11,271 nt of DNA from an uncultured Saprospiraceae bacterium (GTDB lineage: Bacteria; Bacteroidota; Bacteroidia; Chitinophagales; Saprospiraceae): NCBI GenBank assembly GCA_937952155.1, contig CALFYH010000085.1:1-11271 (forward strand). Direction: 5' to 3'. This document shows positions 7,080 to 11,271 of this stretch, in pieces (positions within the stretch are counted from its first letter, which is position 1; the number at the start of each line of letters is the position of its first letter). The notes under the pieces were generated by a model that made no database searches, had not been told where the DNA came from, and saw only the letters and a program-made list of their open reading frames with translations. The translations under genes and the position numbers were made by a program.

Positions 7080-7277
7080 ATGACAATTGAAGAGTATAAA
7101 GAAGAACTTTTGAAAATATCAAATGAAGATGATAGAACTTCTTTCGTTCAAAAATATTACTTCAACGGCACTCCTTTTCTATTTAAAGAACGTGACAATG
7201 ATTATTATGACTTTACTAAAAGAGTAGCAGATAATTTTAATATCAAATATAGTGATTTTAATGATCGGGCCCCCTAA
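7080..7277 (+). pseudogene. Small ORF, probable truncated N-terminus of a longer gene (65 aa)
   Basis: ATG at 7080, stop TAA at 7275-7277. The 65 residues are soluble and highly charged: an N-terminal helix (TIEEYKEELLKI), FVQKYYFNGTPFLFKERDNDYYDF and RVADNFNIKYSDF. From memory this resembles the start of uncharacterised proteins where a VGSGKLGFS motif and a nucleotidyltransferase-like S-D-x-D segment follow directly. Here the frame instead ends in NDRAP at a GC-rich patch (cgggccccc, 7266-7274), and I find no continuation in any frame downstream. I therefore read it as a remnant cut off before its catalytic part. It could equally be a genuine small protein of unknown function. Confidence 0.45.
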
Positions 7278-7338
7278 TTGACAGGACTAAGATTATTAAT
7301 TTAAAATGTAATTTTATTCCAAGAAACACCAAATTTAT

Positions 7339-7369
7339 TTTGAGATTTCAAATAAAAGAATTATATTTG
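7339..7369 (+). promoter_or_regulatory. Strong Bacteroidota-type promoter for the secreted propeller gene
   Basis: TTTG (7339-7342), exactly 19 bp and TATATTTG (7362-7369) give the best consensus match in the window. Transcription would begin near 7376, about 50 nt before the ATG at 7428. The leader is AT-rich without a Shine-Dalgarno sequence. Confidence 0.6.
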
Positions 7370-7427
7370 TTGACAGAAAACGAAAGGTACAAATTTTATT
7401 GAAATTAATATTTTAAAACTTATTCTT

Positions 7428-8000
7428 ATGAAAACATGGATTTTACAAATTATTTTGCTTTTTGTCACTTTTAATGTTTATACCCAAAGTAAAGATTGGA
7501 AACAAATTAACACGCCACATAAGCAAGCAGTAGAATTGCTTTATCAATCTAGTGATGGAACTTTATTTGGTTTGATAAGTATCACAAAAGAAATGGCTAT
7601 ATCCAAGGACAATGGATTATCTTGGGTTATAGATAAATCTTTTCGAGAAGTTGTTTATTTTTATTCTGATAATAATAATTTTGAAGAAGATAAAAATGGA
7701 AAAGTATTCTGTTTTTTTAACCGTAATGTATATTGTTTTGATAAAGTAAAGTCCGAATTTGTGAAATTTATTACCATTGAAAAAGATGACAATATTAGAG
7801 ATATTGCCTTTTTGTACAATGGTGACTTGCTAATAAGTACATATAGAAATCTTTCTTTATATTCTAATTTGGGTAACCTAAAAATGAACCATGAATGGTG
7901 GACTTATTCACCTGTGTTGCTGCCTAGCCAGGATGAAAATGGAATAAACTATGTAATACACTTTGTATCAAATACCCATGATGCGTCCTATGAAATATGA
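7428..8000 (+). CDS. Fragment 1 of the propeller gene: signal peptide and first Asp box
   Basis: 190 residues to the TGA. The N-terminus is a clear Sec signal: MK, the hydrophobic run WILQIILLFVTFNV, then YTQSKDW with likely cleavage before Q20, a common Bacteroidota pattern. The first Asp box is SKDNGLSW (59-66). The protein ends in HDASYEI at the TGA, within a propeller strand rather than at a domain boundary. If truly terminated here it would lack the sorting signal and be released into the periplasm, almost certainly without function. Confidence 0.6.
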   Translation: MKTWILQIILLFVTFNVYTQSKDWKQINTPHKQAVELLYQSSDGTLFGLISITKEMAISKDNGLSWVIDKSFREVVYFYSDNNNFEEDKNGKVFCFFNRNVYCFDKVKSEFVKFITIEKDDNIRDIAFLYNGDLLISTYRNLSLYSNLGNLKMNHEWWTYSPVLLPSQDENGINYVIHFVSNTHDASYEI

Positions 8001-8015
8001 GAATTTACAGCAGAC

Positions 8016-8870
8016 TTGAGTTTTGTGGGAAACAAAAAGGCAATTGATTCTAGAGGTTCTTTTATCAGGAAGAATAATAGAATTTTTAGTAATACGGCTT
8101 ACACAGATGATGGTGGTACAACATGGAATAAATTGCCTTTATCAACTGATAAGAATTTGACTTATTTTAATCTTGGGCATGATGGTAATTTATTTTATAA
8201 GATTGAAAAAGATGTGTACAGGTCTTCTGATAATGGTAATACGTTTACAAAAATGGACCTTAATATTGACTATATTACATTTATGTCTACTTCAAAAGCT
8301 GGCATATTTGCATTAGGTGCTAATATCGAAAAGTGTATTCCGCACATATTTATATCTACTATTCAAAATCCAATCTTACAAAAAATAGATAATGAAATAG
8401 GTTCCTACCATGCAGAAAAAGTATTTGCGGGTATTGATGAAAATATTTCTATAAGTGAATGTAATTATAACTTCAAAAATAAAAACACTATACAAGATTG
8501 GCAAAAAATAAAATTTGGAAATGATTTGAATGAATATATTTACGAATTTTTCAACATATCTAACGGAGAAATTATAGCTTTATCTAATGACAATATATTT
8601 AAATCTAAGGATAATGGCAAAAACTGGAATAAATCAAATCAAAAAGTAAACTTTTACTATGATTTGAATATATCGGAAAAAATGGAAAATTATTTATATT
8701 TGGACTTGATTCAATCTATTTTTCCAATGATTATGGTGAAAAATGGGACAGCAAATTTGTTGATTTTGATCTTTTTGGGTATTATGCATATTCTGTCCAA
8801 TATTCTGAGAGAATGGACATTTATTATTTTGATAACTTTAATGCTACAGCTATATCAAAATACAATTTGA
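8016..8870 (+). CDS. Fragment 2 of the propeller gene: Asp boxes 2-4, then out-of-frame tail
   Basis: The frame is the same as fragment 1 and really continues from 8001; the apparent TTG start at 8016 is unlikely to be used. Asp boxes TDDGGTTW (8103-8126), SSDNGNTF (8223-8246) and SKDNGKNW (8604-8627) are present. After about 8700 the translation turns abruptly into a hydrophobic string (LLILIFLGIMHILSNIL, then FIILITLMLQLY). That string is the out-of-frame reading of propeller sequence, not a membrane anchor. The useful coding region is therefore about 8001-8700. Confidence 0.5.
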   Translation: MSFVGNKKAIDSRGSFIRKNNRIFSNTAYTDDGGTTWNKLPLSTDKNLTYFNLGHDGNLFYKIEKDVYRSSDNGNTFTKMDLNIDYITFMSTSKAGIFALGANIEKCIPHIFISTIQNPILQKIDNEIGSYHAEKVFAGIDENISISECNYNFKNKNTIQDWQKIKFGNDLNEYIYEFFNISNGEIIALSNDNIFKSKDNGKNWNKSNQKVNFYYDLNISEKMENYLYLDLIQSIFPMIMVKNGTANLLILIFLGIMHILSNILREWTFIILITLMLQLYQNTI

Positions 8871-10609
8871 TTACTCAAGAAAGTAAACCTATTAATTCAA
8901 ATGTTAATTCAAATTTTGGCCAATTTATTACATCCTACGATGGCAGTATATTGTACACTTTAAAAACAGAAAGTTGGCCATACATGCTTGAAACTTCTTA
9001 TGATTATGGCGAAACATTTATTTCTAAGCAATTAGATGGGTTTGAAAACAACGGGCCTGTTTTTATAAAAGCGGATCATTTGGGCAATATATATTTATAC
9101 TCAGAAAAGTCTATTCAAATGTCTTCAGACGATGGCCAAAATTGGGTAGATATTACACCCGATTTTCCTGAGTTAGTGAGCATTAATGACCTTAATGTAA
9201 GTTATGATAATTATATATATTTGGCTACCACAGGAATGGGTATATTGAAGTATAAGCCACAATTGGCAGCACCCAAAAGACTCAAAGTAATTGTGTATGA
9301 TGATCTCAATAAAAACTGTCTAAGAGATAATGGTGAGCCATCTGTACCGATAGGAAAAGTAGTGGTGAATGACCTTTATGCGCGCGAACTGGATGATAAT
9401 GGAGAGGCATTATTTAGGTTACATACGACTCAAAACAAAGTTTCTCTTGTCATTAATGAGCGTTTATACGAAACATGTCAGGAGTTTTATGACGTCACAT
9501 TAGATGATGACTATACCGAATTATCTATTCCACTCAAGGCCAAAAAATATTGTGCGGATGTGGAAGCGTCGATTTCGGCACCATTTCTTCGCAGATGTTT
9601 TGACAATACTTATTATGGGCAAGTGTGCAATAATGGCAATATCGAAGCCGAAGATGTAGTGGCCAAGGTAAAATTGGATCCATATTTTGACCTAAAAGAG
9701 ACGAGTGTGCCTATAGTTTCACATATCGGGGATGAATTAGTTTTAGATATCAAAAATTTGAAAGCGGGAGAATGTACAAGTTTTTCTATAAAAATCAATC
9801 TGAGCTGTGATGCTGCTTTAGGACAAGAACATTGTATGGAGATCGACGCCACATCTAGCACGAAAAACTGTAATGAAATCACATCAAGAGTTACGTATCT
9901 AGATTGTCAGGAAAATGTGGGTTCCTATGATCCAAATGACAAATCCATTTTTGTAAATGGCGTGAAAAATAAGGAATATGTAGAGCAAGGAGACAAAGTT
10001 GAATATTTGATTCGATTCCAAAATACAGGTACCGATACAGCATTTACCGTAAAAATCCAAGATCCTATAAGTTCCAAGTTTGATGTTACTTCTTTAGTGC
10101 CTGTGGCCGCATCGCATGAATATACTTGGAGTGTAGAAAATGGCGTTTTGAATGTTACTTTCGATCATATCATGCTGGTGGACAGTTTTAAAAATGAGCC
10201 GTTGTCACATGGATTTATTAAGTTTGAAATTGCTTTGAATCGCAGTACCGAACGCAACCAAGATGTCAGTAATTTGGCAGGTATTTTCTTTGATTTCAAT
10301 GAACCTGTCATCACAAATGAAGTCATCACACCAATAGGTAAACCTGTTTCTACTTACGACCCGGATGAGAATCCTATTAGCCTATATCCGAATCCAACCA
10401 ACGATATTATCCACATTACTAGCTCAAATAATTCATTTAAAGATGCACAAATCATCATCTATAATGAAAGTGGTAAAATTGCTATGACAACTGGATTGCA
10501 AGCGGGATCAAATCGGCAGATTGATGTAAGTAGCCTATCGTCAGGTTTTTATATAATACAAATTATTGGTGACAAGACAGCATATAAAGCAAAGTTTGTA
10601 AAGATGTAA
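8813..10609 (+). CDS. Fragment 3 of the propeller gene: last Asp boxes, repeat domains and T9SS sorting domain
   Basis: 598 residues from an internal ATG; the coding frame actually begins near 8702, including Asp box SNDYGEKW (8723-8746). In residues of this ORF: Asp boxes SYDYGETF (62-69) and SSDDGQNW (104-111); an SdrD-B-like segment VYDDLNKNCLRDNGEP (161-176); a cysteine-containing domain with VCNNGNIEAEDVV (271-283); a domain opening with SYDPNDK (371-377) and including RFQNTGTDTAF (401-411) and FFDFNEPVITN (492-502), as in repeat domains that precede sorting signals in many Bacteroidota surface proteins; and the C-terminal sorting domain ISLYPNPTND (522-531) to AKFVKM. The sorting domain directs passage through the T9SS outer-membrane channel after Sec export. 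Without fragment 1 it has no signal peptide and could not be exported. Confidence 0.7.
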   Translation: MDIYYFDNFNATAISKYNLITQESKPINSNVNSNFGQFITSYDGSILYTLKTESWPYMLETSYDYGETFISKQLDGFENNGPVFIKADHLGNIYLYSEKSIQMSSDDGQNWVDITPDFPELVSINDLNVSYDNYIYLATTGMGILKYKPQLAAPKRLKVIVYDDLNKNCLRDNGEPSVPIGKVVVNDLYARELDDNGEALFRLHTTQNKVSLVINERLYETCQEFYDVTLDDDYTELSIPLKAKKYCADVEASISAPFLRRCFDNTYYGQVCNNGNIEAEDVVAKVKLDPYFDLKETSVPIVSHIGDELVLDIKNLKAGECTSFSIKINLSCDAALGQEHCMEIDATSSTKNCNEITSRVTYLDCQENVGSYDPNDKSIFVNGVKNKEYVEQGDKVEYLIRFQNTGTDTAFTVKIQDPISSKFDVTSLVPVAASHEYTWSVENGVLNVTFDHIMLVDSFKNEPLSHGFIKFEIALNRSTERNQDVSNLAGIFFDFNEPVITNEVITPIGKPVSTYDPDENPISLYPNPTNDIIHITSSNNSFKDAQIIIYNESGKIAMTTGLQAGSNRQIDVSSLSSGFYIIQIIGDKTAYKAKFVKM

Positions 10610-10636
10610 ATCTCTAATTAATAAGATGATATTAAT

Positions 10637-10675
10637 AAAAGCTTTACAATGTTTTCGCAATTGTAGAGCTTTTTT
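10637..10675. terminator. Bidirectional Rho-independent terminator between converging genes
   Basis: AAAAGCTTTACAAT (10637-10650) pairs with ATTGTAGAGCTTTT (10660-10673) through 14 bp including one G-U pair, around a 9-nt loop (GTTTTCGCA), and runs on into T's at 10671-10675. The minus-strand reading also ends in a T-rich run. It lies 28 bp after the propeller gene's stop and 12 bp after the TPR gene's stop on the other strand, so it can serve both. Confidence 0.85.
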
Positions 10676-10686
10676 GAATACCATTT

Positions 10687-11187
10687 TTATATGGCGATCG
10701 AAATACCTTTCAGTTTCTTCTTTTCTTTAATCCTAGCTTCAGTTTTGTCTATAAAGTGTTGATAATCATCATTTAGAGCTATTGACTTTAGTTTCTTGAT
10801 GCTATGTTTTACTTCTTTGTAAAGCATCTGCTTTTCTTTAAGAAGGATTAATTTAGATAGGATCAAAGGTTTGTCAATTCCTTTGACAGTCAATGCAAAA
10901 TCTATCAACTTTTCTGCTTCAACATCTTCATCAAAATCTATTAAAAGTTGGATAAAATATGGATATATAAAAACGGCCTTCATATCTGCTGCTAAGGCAT
11001 CTTGGAAATAGGTTTTTGCAGTGTCATAATCTTGCAACTGTTCTGCATACACCCTACCATATAGGCAGAGTGTTGCAGCGTTGTTGTGGTCTCCTGAAAG
11101 AGCATAATCCAAGGATTCTATAGCTTCTTCCAGATTGTATGGATAGGCATCTAGTGCCTTGACTAAATATTTATCTATCGAACTCAT
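10687..11187 (-). CDS. Tetratricopeptide repeat (TPR) protein
   Basis: 166 residues, no signal peptide or membrane segment, so probably cytoplasmic. It consists of helical repeats of about 34 residues: roughly 3-36 (YPYNLEEAIESLDYAL), 37-70 (the clearest, with LYGRVYAEQLQDYDTAKTYF and ALAAD), 71-104 (VEAEKLIDFAL) and 105-138. A charged lysine-rich tail follows (KTEARIKEKKKLKG). Such TPR proteins scaffold protein contacts; no enzymatic residues are seen. Similar small TPR proteins are widespread in Bacteroidota, without a firmly known role as far as I can tell. Its ATG lies inside the end of the preceding minus-strand gene (17-bp overlap), so it is probably translated by coupling to that gene. 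Confidence 0.85.
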   Translation of the reverse strand: MSSIDKYLVKALDAYPYNLEEAIESLDYALSGDHNNAATLCLYGRVYAEQLQDYDTAKTYFQDALAADMKAVFIYPYFIQLLIDFDEDVEAEKLIDFALTVKGIDKPLILSKLILLKEKQMLYKEVKHSIKKLKSIALNDDYQHFIDKTEARIKEKKKLKGISIAI

Positions 11188-11269
11188 TTTCTAAATTATT
11201 TTTTAAATCATTTTTTAAACTTAACCTTTGGGATTTATATCCCTTTTTTTCTGAAATTCTTTTGAAGTC
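11171..11269 (-). CDS. C-terminal end of a gene entering from the right edge (32 aa seen)
   Basis: The minus-strand frame from the edge to TAA at 11173-11171 encodes 32 residues ending KNDLKNNLENEFDR, and overlaps the TPR gene's first codons by 17 bp. Charge pattern and helical character (ISEKKGYKSQRL then LKNDLKNNLENEF) would suit a C-terminal helix-turn-helix, such as sigma-70 region 4, but that is a guess from 32 residues. A second minus-strand frame is also open at the edge and stops at 11223-11221 (ending KRDINPKG). I favour the first because start-stop overlaps of this kind are common in operons. Confidence 0.4.
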   Translation of the reverse strand, partial: DFKRISEKKGYKSQRLSLKNDLKNNLENEFDR

Positions 11270-11271
11270 GG

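Larger units (their letters stand above)
7428..10609 (+). pseudogene. Secreted seven-Asp-box beta-propeller protein with T9SS sorting domain, broken by one stop and one frameshift
   Basis: Three ORFs form one gene of about 1,060 codons. The first frame stops at TGA 7998-8000 and continues in the same frame (EFTADLSFV) for some 230 codons. Near 8690-8702 the coding frame then moves by -1: ENYLY in the old frame is continued by GLDSIYFSNDYGEKW in the new one, which explains an otherwise lost Asp box. The loss of one T in the run TATTTATATTTGG would account for it. Repaired, the order is signal peptide, seven S-x-D-x-G-x-x-W/F Asp boxes (starting at 7602, 8103, 8223, 8604, 8723, 8996 and 9122), a calcium-binding-like SdrD-type region, a cysteine-containing repeat domain, a YDPNDK domain and a T9SS type A sorting signal. 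The likely role is an exported or surface-anchored adhesion or binding protein; ligand unknown. Decay and sequencing error are both possible. Confidence 0.85.

Noticed and set aside
8700..8870. Hydrophobic tail of the middle propeller fragment as a membrane anchor
   Set aside because: The overlapping -1 frame encodes an Asp box and joins smoothly to the downstream domains, so the hydrophobic string is an out-of-frame artefact.
11230..11250. Hairpin GGGAT-TTAT-ATCCC followed by T7 on the plus strand
   Set aside because: Only a 5-bp stem, oriented against the minus-strand genes there, and it falls inside the open frame of the right-edge gene; no plus-strand gene needs it.
1..11271. CRISPR array, tRNA, rRNA or intact insertion sequence
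   Set aside because: No spaced direct repeats of CRISPR type, no tRNA or rRNA-like sequence and no transposase frame were found on reading both strands.

Overview
The window looks like chromosome of a member of the Bacteroidota. It is AT-rich. Several genes follow matches to the Bacteroidota promoter (-33 TTG or TTTG, about 19-21 bp, then -7 TAnnTTTG) and show no Shine-Dalgarno sequence. One protein ends in a type IX secretion (T9SS) C-terminal sorting domain, a system essentially confined to this phylum. The type of glycosyltransferase, TPR and dipeptide epimerase genes also fits. I cannot place it below phylum with confidence.

Layout. (1) Positions 1-2347, minus strand: a cell-surface glycosylation cluster. 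It is read as a soluble GT2 enzyme of the polyprenyl-phosphate sugar synthase type, then a multi-pass GT-C-like membrane protein broken by an in-frame TAA, then the N-terminus of a second GT-C-like membrane protein that runs off the left edge. (2) Positions 2348-2486: a compact divergent promoter region. (3) Positions 2487-6880, plus strand: the most interesting block. It holds a dipeptide epimerase of the enolase superfamily, a RimK/Ddl-like ATP-grasp ligase, a class I glutamine amidotransferase-like protein, and a fourth protein with features of a circularly permuted (glutathionylspermidine-synthase-like) ATP-grasp. The last two overlap by ATGA. Together they suggest a pathway that makes, epimerises and amidates or ligates a small peptide. 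(4) Positions 7080-7277: a short ORF that looks like the N-terminal remnant of a longer gene. (5) Positions 7428-10609: one large secreted seven-Asp-box beta-propeller protein with a T9SS sorting domain, now split by an in-frame TGA (7998) and a -1 frameshift (about 8700). (6) Positions 10637-10675: a hairpin terminator shared by converging genes. (7) Positions 10687-11187, minus strand: a TPR protein whose start overlaps the end of another minus-strand gene entering from the right edge.

Three or four genes here are broken or truncated: the GT-C gene, the propeller gene (two lesions) and the small ORF. The peptide-ligase block, by contrast, is fully intact. The lesions could be real decay or sequencing errors; only reads or a second genome can decide. 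The N-terminal half of the propeller gene is much more AT-rich than its C-terminal half, with the change at the domain boundary near 9250.
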